Positions 18,136 to 27,933 of a stretch of DNA of 64,000 nucleotides are shown here, one piece after another. Both the position numbers and the translations under genes were made by a program. How positions within the stretch are numbered: position 1 is the stretch's first letter; every line of letters starts with the position of its first letter. The stretch comes from Lachnospiraceae bacterium. GTDB taxonomy: Bacteria; Bacillota; Clostridia; Lachnospirales; Lachnospiraceae. Where the stretch lies: NCBI GenBank assembly GCA_024684215.1, contig JAIKXH010000092.1, forward strand, positions 62,001 through 126,000. The letters are read 5' to 3'. The notes under the pieces were generated by a model, which was not told the origin of the DNA, searched no databases, and saw nothing but the letters and a program-made list of their open reading frames with translations.

Positions 18136-18459
18136 ATGAATAAAGAAGTTAAAGACGCACTGGATAATCTTATAGAAGTGATCAAGGCCGATGAGGTTTA
18201 TAAAGAATATCATAAGCAGCTTGACCTTATCAGACAAAATCCAGATCTGAAACGTCAGGTCGATGACTTCAGAAAGAGAAACCACGAGATGCAGATGAGC
18301 GAGGACTTGGATTTTGTCAAGCTGACTGCATTCCAGGACGAATTTAAAATTCTTCGGCAAAATCCGCTTGTTGACAATTTTCTTGCCGCAGAGCTGGATT
18401 TTTGCAGAATGATGCAAAATATAAATTTTGATATAGTCGAAGAAGTTGACTTCGAGTAA
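18136..18459 (+). CDS. YlbF/YmcA family regulator
   Basis: Small helical protein with YlbF-like LRQNPLVDNFLAAELDFCRMMQNIN. Confidence 0.75.
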   Translation: MNKEVKDALDNLIEVIKADEVYKEYHKQLDLIRQNPDLKRQVDDFRKRNHEMQMSEDLDFVKLTAFQDEFKILRQNPLVDNFLAAELDFCRMMQNINFDIVEEVDFE

Positions 18460-18491
18460 ATAAGGAAAAGATGTTTTTCCGAGGAAAGATT

Positions 18492-19076
18492 ATGAAAAAA
18501 AGTACTTCAAATAACGAATTTTTAGGTAGAATAGCGGGAATAGCCGGTAATGTTTTCGATACTGTGTTGCAAATACTCCTTATTGTTGCTATTGTACTGA
18601 TTATCTCAAGAGGAGCTAAAACGGCATACGATTACGGATACAGGATTTTTACCGAAAAGCCCATGGCTACAACCGTAGGCAAGGAGGTTGAGGTTAATAT
18701 CCCTCTCGATTTCAATGCTCTCGAGCTCGGTAAGATTTTTGAAAATAACGGTCTTACCAGAGACTCAAAGCTTTTGGCACTCCAATATTATGCTTCGGAA
18801 TATCGCGATGATATAAAAGGCGGAACCTATACCTTAAGTACCACCATGACTGCGGAAGAAATGTTCGGAGCCATAGCAAATGTCAATATCGAGAAAGAAA
18901 AGCTGTTAAAGGAAGCCGAAGAAGAAAAGAAGGCCGAGGAAGATGCTGCAGCCGCAAAGGAGCAGGAAGCGGGGGAAGACGATGAACCCGGAACGGAAGA
19001 GAGCGCCGATGAAGGCATCCAGCAGATAGATATGGGCGAAGATTCAGATTCTTTGATGGAGGAGGATGTAAGGTGA
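18492..19076 (+). CDS. MltG/YceG-like protein, N-terminal TM + LysM-like region only, acidic tail, no transglycosylase domain
   Basis: TM segment, VNIPLDFNALELGKIFENNGLTRDSKLLALQYYASEY..IKGGTYTLSTTMTAEEMFGAI; ends in a Glu/Asp/Ala-rich tail; sits in the yrrL position. Confidence 0.7.
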   Translation: MKKSTSNNEFLGRIAGIAGNVFDTVLQILLIVAIVLIISRGAKTAYDYGYRIFTEKPMATTVGKEVEVNIPLDFNALELGKIFENNGLTRDSKLLALQYYASEYRDDIKGGTYTLSTTMTAEEMFGAIANVNIEKEKLLKEAEEEKKAEEDAAAAKEQEAGEDDEPGTEESADEGIQQIDMGEDSDSLMEEDVR

Positions 19077-19735
19077 CGGAAATGGATAGATTATCCGCCT
19101 TCATTGACCTCTCAGGCAGAGGAAACAGTCCTTTTTTAGATAAAATCGAGCAGGAGGCTTTAGCGGACAATGTTCCGATAATAAGAAAGTCTGCACAAAG
19201 CCTTCTCAGATTTTTGATAAAATACTCCAAGCCGAAACGCATCCTTGAAATAGGGACAGCGGTCGGCTTTTCTGCTTTACTTATGAGTGAAGCTGCGGAT
19301 GCGGATACAACTATAGATACTATAGAAAAATATGAAAAAAGAATACCGATAGCCCATGAGAACTTTAAGAGAGCCATCGCCGAAAATGCGTGCAACATGA
19401 GTGAAGGCAGAATAAAGCTTTACGAGGGTGATGCGTTTGAAATACTCCCTACGCTTTCCGAAGAATATGACATGATCTTTATGGATGCGGCAAAGGGACA
19501 GTATATAAACTGGCTTCCGGATATTATGAAAATCCTCAAAAAAGGCGGAATCATCATTTCTGACAATGTACTCAGGGAGGGGGATATCTGCGAATCCAGA
19601 TTTGCGGTAACGAGGCGGAACAGAACCATTCATTCCAGGATGAGAGAGTACATTTATGAACTTTGTCACAACGACTCCCTCGAGACCGTTATCTTAAATA
19701 TCGGTGACGGAATGACACTCAGCACAAAACTTTAA
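19073..19735 (+). CDS. trmR: SAM-dependent O-methyltransferase (TrmR/YrrM-like)
   Basis: ILEIGTAVGFSALLMSEA, DMIFMDAAKGQYINWLP, ISDNVLREG; synteny with a U32 peptidase. Confidence 0.85.
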   Translation: MTEMDRLSAFIDLSGRGNSPFLDKIEQEALADNVPIIRKSAQSLLRFLIKYSKPKRILEIGTAVGFSALLMSEAADADTTIDTIEKYEKRIPIAHENFKRAIAENACNMSEGRIKLYEGDAFEILPTLSEEYDMIFMDAAKGQYINWLPDIMKILKKGGIIISDNVLREGDICESRFAVTRRNRTIHSRMREYIYELCHNDSLETVILNIGDGMTLSTKL

Positions 19736-19759
19736 GAAAGAATAAGTACGGATAAATAT

Positions 19760-21106
19760 ATGAAAAATAAAAAAAAGCCTGAGCTCCTATGCCCTGCAAG
19801 CAGCTTGGAAGTATTAAAATGTGCGGTGCGCTACGGCGCCGACGCAATATATATAGGCGGTGAGGCCTTTGGACTCAGAGCAAAAGCAAAGAATTTTTCC
19901 CATGAGGATATGGCCGAGGGAATTGCTTTTGCTCATGAACATGGCGTAAGAGTACATGTTACCGCAAATATCTTGGCTCATAACTATGATCTTGATGGCG
20001 CGAGAAAATATTTTGAAGAGTTAAAACAGCTCGGTCCGGATGCACTTATAGTGGCGGATCCCGGAATGTACAGTATTTGCCGTGAGGTGTGGCCGGAGGC
20101 TGAGATTCACATATCAACTCAGGCTAACAATACTAACTATGAGACCTATAAATTCTGGTGGAGGCAGGGAGCCAAAAGGGTAGTAAGTGCAAGGGAACTC
20201 TCTCTTTCTGAAATAGCCCAAATAAGGGATAACATACCGGATGAAATGGAGATAGAAAGCTTTGTTCACGGAGCTATGTGTATTTCCTATTCCGGCAGAT
20301 GCCTGCTTTCTAATTTTTTTACCGGAAGAGATGCAAATCACGGTGCATGTACCCATCCCTGCAGATGGAAGTATAATGTGTTTGAAAATGAAAACGACGG
20401 AGAGCTTCGCTACGCTGTCGAAGAAGACAGCAGAAAAGGAGAATATCTTCCGGTATTTGAAAATGAGAGAGGAACATACATATTTAATTCCAGGGATCTT
20501 TGCATGATAGATCATGTTCCGGACCTTGTTAAGGCGGGAATAGATTCATGGAAGATAGAGGGGAGGATGAAGACCGCTCTCTACGTGGCTACGGTTGCCA
20601 GAACATACAGAAGAGCGATAGACGATTATTTTGAAAACCCCAAAAAGTATGAAGAAAATCTTCCTTGGTATAAGGAGCAGATAGCAAAATGCACCTATAG
20701 AAAGTTCTGTACGGGATTTTTCTACGGAAAACCCGATGAGGACAGCCAGATATATGACAACAATACATATTCAAGCGATGCGATATATCTTGCTATGACG
20801 GAAGATACTGCGGTATTTACCGGAAAAGATAAAAAAGAGCACGAGTATATATACTTTGAGCAGAAAAATAAGTTTTCCGTTGGTGACGAGATTGAGATAA
20901 TGAAGCCGGACGGAAGAGATGTAAAGACCAAAGTGCTTGAGATGTATCATGTCTGTGACGGAAGCAATTTTGAAAAGGAAGCTGAAAAAAAAGTTGTGAT
21001 AGAGGGCAAAGAGTGTATCGAAGTATCTTCGTGTCCACACGCATGCGAGAAAGTATGGGCCCTCCTTTCGGAAAAGGCTGAGGTCGGAGACCTCCTCAGA
21101 CAGTAA
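19760..21106 (+). CDS. Peptidase U32 family (TrhP/YrrO-like)
   Basis: ELLCPASSLEVLKCAVRYGADAIYIGGEAFGLRA; FVHGAMCISYSGRCLLS. Confidence 0.92.
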   Translation: MKNKKKPELLCPASSLEVLKCAVRYGADAIYIGGEAFGLRAKAKNFSHEDMAEGIAFAHEHGVRVHVTANILAHNYDLDGARKYFEELKQLGPDALIVADPGMYSICREVWPEAEIHISTQANNTNYETYKFWWRQGAKRVVSARELSLSEIAQIRDNIPDEMEIESFVHGAMCISYSGRCLLSNFFTGRDANHGACTHPCRWKYNVFENENDGELRYAVEEDSRKGEYLPVFENERGTYIFNSRDLCMIDHVPDLVKAGIDSWKIEGRMKTALYVATVARTYRRAIDDYFENPKKYEENLPWYKEQIAKCTYRKFCTGFFYGKPDEDSQIYDNNTYSSDAIYLAMTEDTAVFTGKDKKEHEYIYFEQKNKFSVGDEIEIMKPDGRDVKTKVLEMYHVCDGSNFEKEAEKKVVIEGKECIEVSSCPHACEKVWALLSEKAEVGDLLRQ

Positions 21107-21190
21107 AAAGAGATTTCTATTACTTGTAACGGATTAATTTTTGATATATTATGAAAAAAGGTTTTAGACCTAAAAGCAACTGAAAGGTAA

Positions 21191-23311
21191 ATGAAAAAAA
21201 TGAGCGAAGTACTGAATGTTGAAGAGCTTTTCGGCAGCAAAGTTTTCAATCTCGGAAAAATGAGAGAGAGACTTCCAAAGAGCGTATTTAAAGAAGTTAA
21301 AAAGGTTATGGAACAGGGTGGAGAACTCTCAAAGGAGTCCGCTGATGTGGTGGCAAAGGCCATGAAGGATTGGGCCGTCGAAAACGGAGCTACCCATTAT
21401 ACACATTGGTTCCAGCCTCTTAACGGTATAACAGCTGAAAAGCATGATGCGTTTGTTACCCATCCTGATGAGGAAGGAAGAATGCTCATGGAATTTTCCG
21501 GAAAAGAACTTATTAAGGGTGAGCCCGATGCTTCATCCTTTCCTTCCGGCGGACTTCGGGCTACTTTTGAGGCCAGAGGATACACAGTTTGGGATATTAC
21601 ATCTCCTGCGTTTTTAAAGGAGGATGCCACCGGAGTAATTCTTTGCATCCCTACAGCATTTTGCTCATATACAGGCGAAGCACTTGATAAAAAGACTCCT
21701 CTCCTTCGCTCTATGGAGGCGATAAATACACAGGCACTTCGTATAGTAAGACTTTTTGGAAATACCGAAGCAAGAAAGGTTACTCCATCGGTTGGAGCCG
21801 AGCAGGAGTATTTCCTTGTGGATCACGAAAAGTATTTAAAGAGACCCGACCTTATTTTTGCCGGCAGAACTCTTTTCGGAGCACCCGCACCCAAAGGCCA
21901 GGAACTTGAGGATCACTATTTCGGAGCTATCAGAGAGAGAATCGGCTCCTACATGAAGGATTTAAATATTGAGCTTTGGAAACTCGGAGTTACCGCTAAA
22001 ACCCAGCATAATGAGGTTGCGCCCGCTCAGCATGAGCTTGCACCTATCTATGAGAGTGCAAATATTGCGGTAGACCATAACCAGCTTGTCATGGAGACTA
22101 TGAAAAAAGTGGCTACACGTCACGGACTTAACTGTCTTCTTCACGAAAAGCCTTTTGCGGGAGTTAACGGATCCGGTAAGCATGACAACTGGTCACTTTC
22201 TACCGATAACGGAGTAAACCTCTTGGATCCCGGAAAAACACCCAATGAGAATGTTCAGTTTTTGCTTGTACTTGCATGTATATTAAAGGCTGTTGACACT
22301 CATGCAGACCTTCTCCGCCAGAGCGCGGCAGATGTCGGAAATGACCACAGACTCGGTGCGGATGAGGCACCGCCGGCTATTATCTCGGTATTTCTCGGAG
22401 AGCAGCTTGATGATGTGGTAAGACAGCTTATAGAAACCGGAAGCGCAGACCACTCAATCCAGGGTGAGAAGCTTGTTACCGGCGTATCGACACTTACCGA
22501 TATTGAAAAGGATGCTACGGACAGAAACCGTACTTCACCTTTCGCTTTCACAGGAAACAAATTTGAGTTCAGAAGCGTTGGATCGAGCGATTCCATTGCG
22601 GATGCAAATACAACACTTAACTCAATAGTTGCGGAAGCTTTCTGTGAAGCCGCAGATATTCTTGAAAAGGCAGATAACTTTGAACTCGCTGTTCATGACC
22701 TTATCAAGGAATATATGACTGAGCACCAGAGAATCATATTCAACGGCGACGGATATGCAAAGGCATGGGTTGAGGAAGCTGCAAGACGCGGACTTCCCAA
22801 TATTGCGACCACTATCGACGCCGCAAGCGCTCTTACCACCGACAAGGCGGTAAAGCTTTTTGACAGATTCGGAATTTACAGTAAATCCGAACTTGAGGCA
22901 AGAGAAGAGATCGTTTACGAGACATATTCAAAGACTATAAATATAGAGGCGCTTACCATGATCGATATGGCAAAGAAGCTCTATATCCCTGCGGTGGTTG
23001 ATTATACAAAGACCCTTGCGGATACGGTTATAGCCGTAAAGCAGGCGGGTGCATCCGCTGATGTGCAGGCTCAGATTCTGAAGAATGTAACAGGTGAACT
23101 TAACGGAGCAAGTGCTGCACTCGAAGCTCTTGAAGAGGCAAATGCCAAGGCTTCCTCCACGAAGAATGCAAAGGAGCAGGCATATTTGTATAGGGATGAC
23201 GTTAAGGTTCAGATGGAAAAGCTCAGAAAGGCCGTTGATACTCTTGAGACTTTGGTTGATAAGAAGGTTTGGCCCGTTCCCGCATATGCGGATTTGATTT
23301 TTGAGGTGTAA
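21191..23311 (+). CDS. glnN: Glutamine synthetase type III
   Basis: 706 aa; [52 protein letters not shown]. Confidence 0.95.
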   Translation: MKKMSEVLNVEELFGSKVFNLGKMRERLPKSVFKEVKKVMEQGGELSKESADVVAKAMKDWAVENGATHYTHWFQPLNGITAEKHDAFVTHPDEEGRMLMEFSGKELIKGEPDASSFPSGGLRATFEARGYTVWDITSPAFLKEDATGVILCIPTAFCSYTGEALDKKTPLLRSMEAINTQALRIVRLFGNTEARKVTPSVGAEQEYFLVDHEKYLKRPDLIFAGRTLFGAPAPKGQELEDHYFGAIRERIGSYMKDLNIELWKLGVTAKTQHNEVAPAQHELAPIYESANIAVDHNQLVMETMKKVATRHGLNCLLHEKPFAGVNGSGKHDNWSLSTDNGVNLLDPGKTPNENVQFLLVLACILKAVDTHADLLRQSAADVGNDHRLGADEAPPAIISVFLGEQLDDVVRQLIETGSADHSIQGEKLVTGVSTLTDIEKDATDRNRTSPFAFTGNKFEFRSVGSSDSIADANTTLNSIVAEAFCEAADILEKADNFELAVHDLIKEYMTEHQRIIFNGDGYAKAWVEEAARRGLPNIATTIDAASALTTDKAVKLFDRFGIYSKSELEAREEIVYETYSKTINIEALTMIDMAKKLYIPAVVDYTKTLADTVIAVKQAGASADVQAQILKNVTGELNGASAALEALEEANAKASSTKNAKEQAYLYRDDVKVQMEKLRKAVDTLETLVDKKVWPVPAYADLIFEV

Positions 23312-23351
23312 ATTAAGGCGTTACTGAATCGTTTATGAAAGGAGTCTTCGG

Positions 23352-24503
23352 ATGAGGGACAAAGATAGCATTTCACAAAGCGATAAAGACAGACTCCTTG
23401 AAGCAATGAAAGAATTTGCCGACGGTAATTTTGATGCGGTTTCCGAGGAGGATTTTGAAGATCCCATGCTGGCAGCAGGCTTTAATAATATGCTAAAGCG
23501 CCAGGTTGAGAGAAATAACAGGTTTCTTTTGAGACTTAACGATGCGCAGTCCAGAATCGGTGATACATCCTGCCTTAAATCCATGTTTGAACAGATTACC
23601 GAGCAGGAGGAAGCCATAAAGAAACTTCAGGAGGCCAGACTTGATATTACTCCGGATAATAGGCCGCTCAGTGAAGCCAATCAGGAATTTTTAGCTCTGG
23701 CAGCCCAGGTAAGAAATACCTTCAGACCTTGTACGGAAGATTTGGCGGAGGCTTTAAGATGCTATGATATGCTGCGAGTCCCGGACAATGATTCCTGGTC
23801 CGAAACCGAAGAGAACGAACAGTATGTCATATTAAGACAACTTCAAAAAAGCATACTCCGTGCGGGTGAAAAGCTCGATTCTATGGAGAGAAGAGTAGTT
23901 TCTATAGACGAGGATGCCAGAGGACTTTTTGAAGTAATAGACAAAAAAAGCCGGATGAGCAGCAGTTTTTTGGATGGTGTTGACACTCTTACAAAGAGCT
24001 ATAAAAACCTTTCTACCGAGTGCCTCGATATGGGCAGGCATTTATATCGTATATCAAGGGATATAGATAATACCAGAAATGATGTTTTCAGGCATAATTC
24101 AAATCTGAATATTCATGATAGGCTTAAGATTTATGAAGTGGATCATATAACGGTGGCTTGGAGACTTTACAATAATATTGTAGAGTTTGAATCATTGAAA
24201 CTCACTCATGTGAACAATCCTGACAGCTGTAAACTCGGTTTATGGATAGCGAATATGAAAGATCCTCTTTTTACAGAGGCTGAGAGCTTTAAAATGGTTG
24301 CGGAAATGCACAGAGAATTCCACGCAAGATGTGTGGAGTGCTTTTTGGCAAAACAGGACTTTGATGTGGTTCGTGCCATGGATGAATTTGCAAATGCCAT
24401 GGATGCTCTGGGCAATTTCCTTGGGGCGATGGATGAGCTTCATGAATATTTAAGATCAAAAGGAATTACAGAAGAAACCGACGTCAGAAAGTACAGAATC
24501 TGA
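23352..24503 (+). CDS. Soluble CZB (zinc-binding) domain protein
   Basis: C-terminal VDHITVAWRLYN...CKLGLWIA...MHREFHARC matches the His/Cys/HxxxH pattern of CZB; no TM or MCP signalling domain seen. Confidence 0.65.
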   Translation: MRDKDSISQSDKDRLLEAMKEFADGNFDAVSEEDFEDPMLAAGFNNMLKRQVERNNRFLLRLNDAQSRIGDTSCLKSMFEQITEQEEAIKKLQEARLDITPDNRPLSEANQEFLALAAQVRNTFRPCTEDLAEALRCYDMLRVPDNDSWSETEENEQYVILRQLQKSILRAGEKLDSMERRVVSIDEDARGLFEVIDKKSRMSSSFLDGVDTLTKSYKNLSTECLDMGRHLYRISRDIDNTRNDVFRHNSNLNIHDRLKIYEVDHITVAWRLYNNIVEFESLKLTHVNNPDSCKLGLWIANMKDPLFTEAESFKMVAEMHREFHARCVECFLAKQDFDVVRAMDEFANAMDALGNFLGAMDELHEYLRSKGITEETDVRKYRI

Positions 24504-24598
24504 CGCGAGGTTAAAACGAAATCCGACAGACGGTTAATGCAGTATCTGACGGATTAGAGAACTTTATATACGGTTGATACAAAAGTGCCGACGGTTAT
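24480..24598 (+). repeat. ~23-bp degenerate tandem repeats x4-5 between CZB gene and hybrid kinase
   Basis: gaatctgacgcgaggttaaaac / gaaatccgacagacggttaatgca / gtatctgacggattagagaacttt / atatacggttgatacaaaagt / gccgacggttattcc. Confidence 0.65.
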
Positions 24599-26697
24599 TC
24601 CTCCGGCACTATTTTTTCTTGTGGAAGCCACTTTAGAAGCTTTTCCGTAAGTGTTTTTACTTCTATGGGCTTTGGTATGATGTCACTCATTCCTTCGGAG
24701 AGGAACATTTTTTTAGCATCTTCCATAACATTTGCGGTAAGGGCTATTATGGGAGTATCGTTTAATCTTGAGTGGAAACGTCTTATAAGTCTCGTGGTGT
24801 CTATTCCGTCAAGCCCGGGCATCATGTGATCCATAAAAATGATATCATAATCATTGTCCGAAAGAAGATCGAGCGCCTCCTGACCGGAGGATGCGAGCAC
24901 TGCCTTAACCTCCATTCTGGCAAGAAGTCTTTCGGCGAGTTTTAGGTTCATCGGAATATCATCCACAACCAGGACTTTTGCGGTTGGAGCGGTGAATTTG
25001 TAAATATGAGGTTTTACAGGCTCTTCGGCTTTTTCTTCTTCCGTGAAGCTTTGTATGATCGCAGCTACGCTGATGGTGGTGATAGGGCATTTAAGAATCT
25101 TTGCGCATTCCGGAATCATAGTTTTGATATCGTCGGAATATGCTTTTGTGATGATTATAAGCTTTAAATCGTCATATTCGAAAAAATCTATATCTGCCTT
25201 TTCCAAGGCACCCATTTTTATAGCTTTTTCATCTAAAATCAGATAATTTGAATGCCCCTTGTGATCATAGACCCAGTTAGTTATTGCGGATTTTGAAATC
25301 TCCGAGAAATCTATTGTCATCGGAAGGAGCCCCAGTTTGTCACAATCTTCGTGGAAGGATGTCAAAATATTATCGTCTTCTATGTCCATGAGGAACATTA
25401 TTTTTTGGGGATCGGGAATGCCGCAAATATTGGTAGAATTGTCAGCCTTCTGGGGAATTTCAAAATAAAAAGTGCTTCCTGAACCGTAAACACTGTCCAA
25501 TCCAACAGTTCCATTCATGAGAGATACAAGCTGTTTGACTATTGCAAGTCCCAGACCGGTGCCTTCCACATTCCTGTTTCGCCTGCTGTCAACCTGGGAG
25601 AAGGAATTGAAAAGCTTTTCTTTGTCTTCGTTTTTTATACCTATACCGGTATCTTTTACGGTTACCTTAAGGGTTATTCCATTTTCTGTTTTATCTGAAC
25701 ATTCATATGAGATACGGATAAATCCGGATTTCGTGAATTTAACCGCATTGTTTGCGATATTGATTATTATCTGGGATATACGGGACATATCACCTATGAG
25801 ATATGCCGGCAGAGCAGGGTCCACATCAACATAAAAAAATACCGATTCCTGTTTTTCACGCAGCCTGTTTACAATGATTGAAGAGACATCCCTTATAAGC
25901 GATGCGGTGTTATAACGGTCTTCAAAAATAGACATCTTACCGGAAGAAATCTTTGAATAATCAAGTATGTCATTAATTATGTGGAGAAGTGTTTTGCCGG
26001 AGCTTTGAATATTGTCGAGATATTCTTTTGCCGCAGGTGATATTTCCTCATTTGAGGCAAGTTCTGCCATACCTATGACTGCGTTCATAGGGGTCCTGAT
26101 TTCGTGGCTCATATTAGCCAAAAAGTCATTTTTCATTTGGGCGGCTTTTTCGACCTCTTCCTGAGCTCTGAAGGTGCGAAGGCGGCTGTCAGCAGATGCG
26201 GAAAGAATAGAGGCGTAGTTATACAGACCTTCTTCGGAACGCTCAATTATGCTTTGACTTTTAATGGGAACCTTTTGAGCAGCCTCCCACAAAAAATCGG
26301 GATCCATGCCGTATCTGGCGGCGTATAATCTGATCTCACGCTCCACAGGGGGCTTATCAAAAACCATTCCGGTGGACATATATGCTATCATTTGTCCGTT
26401 AATCATAATGGGCGCCGTGATCTCTATAAGTCCCATATGACAATAGTAGTGTGTTCCGCGTTTTAGATTAAGGCACTCCCTTGCTGCATATAAACGACAT
26501 TTTTCACATAGCGAATAAACCGATGATTTCTGAGCTACCAGAATATCACAGTAAGTGGTTCCGCCAATCTTTGGTATCAGGGGCATGCCGTCCATAGAGT
26601 AAACACAAACAGGCAAACCCGAAATATGGTTGAACGAAAGTATTATGCTTTTAATTTCGTCGATGTCAAGCCAGGACATCAAATCTTTTTCATCCAT
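24595..26697 (-). CDS. PocR-domain hybrid sensor histidine kinase/response regulator
   Basis: PocR-like Cys motifs (CEKCRLYAA..YCHMGLIEITAPI), FLANMSHEIRTPMNAVIG H-box, ATPase GTGLGLAIVKQLV, REC DIIFMDHMMPGLDG. Confidence 0.9.
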   Translation of the reverse strand: MDEKDLMSWLDIDEIKSIILSFNHISGLPVCVYSMDGMPLIPKIGGTTYCDILVAQKSSVYSLCEKCRLYAARECLNLKRGTHYYCHMGLIEITAPIMINGQMIAYMSTGMVFDKPPVEREIRLYAARYGMDPDFLWEAAQKVPIKSQSIIERSEEGLYNYASILSASADSRLRTFRAQEEVEKAAQMKNDFLANMSHEIRTPMNAVIGMAELASNEEISPAAKEYLDNIQSSGKTLLHIINDILDYSKISSGKMSIFEDRYNTASLIRDVSSIIVNRLREKQESVFFYVDVDPALPAYLIGDMSRISQIIINIANNAVKFTKSGFIRISYECSDKTENGITLKVTVKDTGIGIKNEDKEKLFNSFSQVDSRRNRNVEGTGLGLAIVKQLVSLMNGTVGLDSVYGSGSTFYFEIPQKADNSTNICGIPDPQKIMFLMDIEDDNILTSFHEDCDKLGLLPMTIDFSEISKSAITNWVYDHKGHSNYLILDEKAIKMGALEKADIDFFEYDDLKLIIITKAYSDDIKTMIPECAKILKCPITTISVAAIIQSFTEEEKAEEPVKPHIYKFTAPTAKVLVVDDIPMNLKLAERLLARMEVKAVLASSGQEALDLLSDNDYDIIFMDHMMPGLDGIDTTRLIRRFHSRLNDTPIIALTANVMEDAKKMFLSEGMSDIIPKPIEVKTLTEKLLKWLPQEKIVPEE

Positions 26698-26800
26698 ACC
26701 CTCATACCCGCTATATAAGTGCCGATTTCTTTTTGTATTATATCATAAAGCCATCTTATGTGCTATAATGTCGCAAGATACATAGCAGAGAGGATCGGTA

Positions 26801-27811
26801 ATGTTACTTTTAAAGCAAATGGCAATTCTATTTGTCATAATGATAATAGGTTATATCTTAAGAAAGATAAAAATGATAAATGATGCGGGGTCCAAGGTTT
26901 TATCTGCCATAGTAGTAAATGTGGCCAATCCATGCCTTATTCTATCCGCAAGCATTAATAAAGAAAGCACGATAAAAGGGGCTGAACTGGGGAAAACCGC
27001 ACTTTTGGCCTTGGGAGTTTTTGCGTTTCTTATAGTTATCTCACTGTTTTTGCCCACTCTTATAAGGGCCAGGGTACAAAACAGGAGCGTATACCGTGTT
27101 ATGACTATATTTTCCAATATAGGATTTATGGGGTTCCCGGTAATATCAGCCGTATACGGAAGTGATGCACTTTTATATGCATCGATTTTTTTGATTCCCT
27201 ATAATGTTTTGATATATACTTACGGTATAGCGGCGCTTCATGACGAAGATGAGTTGAAAAAAACAGATGCCAAAGATACGGTGACAGATAAGTCCGCTTA
27301 TGAAGACAGCGCTGATGTAAAGACACGAGACAAAAAAGAAGGAAAGAAAAAATTACCAATATCTAAAATACTTAATGTAGGTGTAATAGCTTGCGTGCTT
27401 ACGATAATAATATATCTTACCGGAGTAAAAGTGCCAACGGTTATAGAAGAGATAACTGCTTCTCTAAGCAATCTTACCGCGCCGCTCTCAATGATAGTAA
27501 TAGGATCGTCCCTTGGAAAGATAAGCTTGAAATCTTTGTTTACCGACCTTAGGCTGCTCCTTTTCTCTGCGATAAAGCTTATCGTTATCCCGGTCATAGG
27601 GATGTTTATAGTAAGCTTTTTGGGACTGGACCCTAAATTAAACGGAGTTATGCTTATCATGCTGGCTACACCTGTGGGAAGCATGACTGCGATGCTGGCG
27701 GAGCAGTATGGAGGAAACGTGGATCTGGCTTCCAGAGGAGTGGCACTCACCACAATTTTTTCAGTAGCTACCATTCCTTTTGTTTCCTGGATAGTATCTT
27801 TTATAATGTGA
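26801..27811 (+). CDS. AEC (auxin efflux carrier) family transporter
   Basis: 10-TM-like hydrophobic profile; VVNVANPCLILSAS, VIGSSLGKI, ATPVGSMTAMLAEQYGGN. Confidence 0.88.
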   Translation: MLLLKQMAILFVIMIIGYILRKIKMINDAGSKVLSAIVVNVANPCLILSASINKESTIKGAELGKTALLALGVFAFLIVISLFLPTLIRARVQNRSVYRVMTIFSNIGFMGFPVISAVYGSDALLYASIFLIPYNVLIYTYGIAALHDEDELKKTDAKDTVTDKSAYEDSADVKTRDKKEGKKKLPISKILNVGVIACVLTIIIYLTGVKVPTVIEEITASLSNLTAPLSMIVIGSSLGKISLKSLFTDLRLLLFSAIKLIVIPVIGMFIVSFLGLDPKLNGVMLIMLATPVGSMTAMLAEQYGGNVDLASRGVALTTIFSVATIPFVSWIVSFIM

Positions 27812-27882
27812 TAATCATAAAACGATAAGCATAAAATATAATGATAACCATAAAATGATAATCACAAAACGATAACCAATGG
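27810..27882 (+). repeat. 14-bp degenerate tandem repeat x5 after AEC transporter
   Basis: gataatcataaaac / gataagcataaaatataat / gataaccataaaat / gataatcacaaaac / gataaccaatgg. Confidence 0.85.
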
Positions 27883-27933
27883 ATGTTGCACTGCCTATAA
27901 TCATTGCCGGTATTGCTTATATGTGAGGTATAA

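Noticed and set aside
18883-19398. 171-aa minus-strand ORF opposite the MltG-like and trmR genes
   Set aside because: Spans two well-supported CDSs on the opposite strand; composition reflects the antisense of acidic codons.
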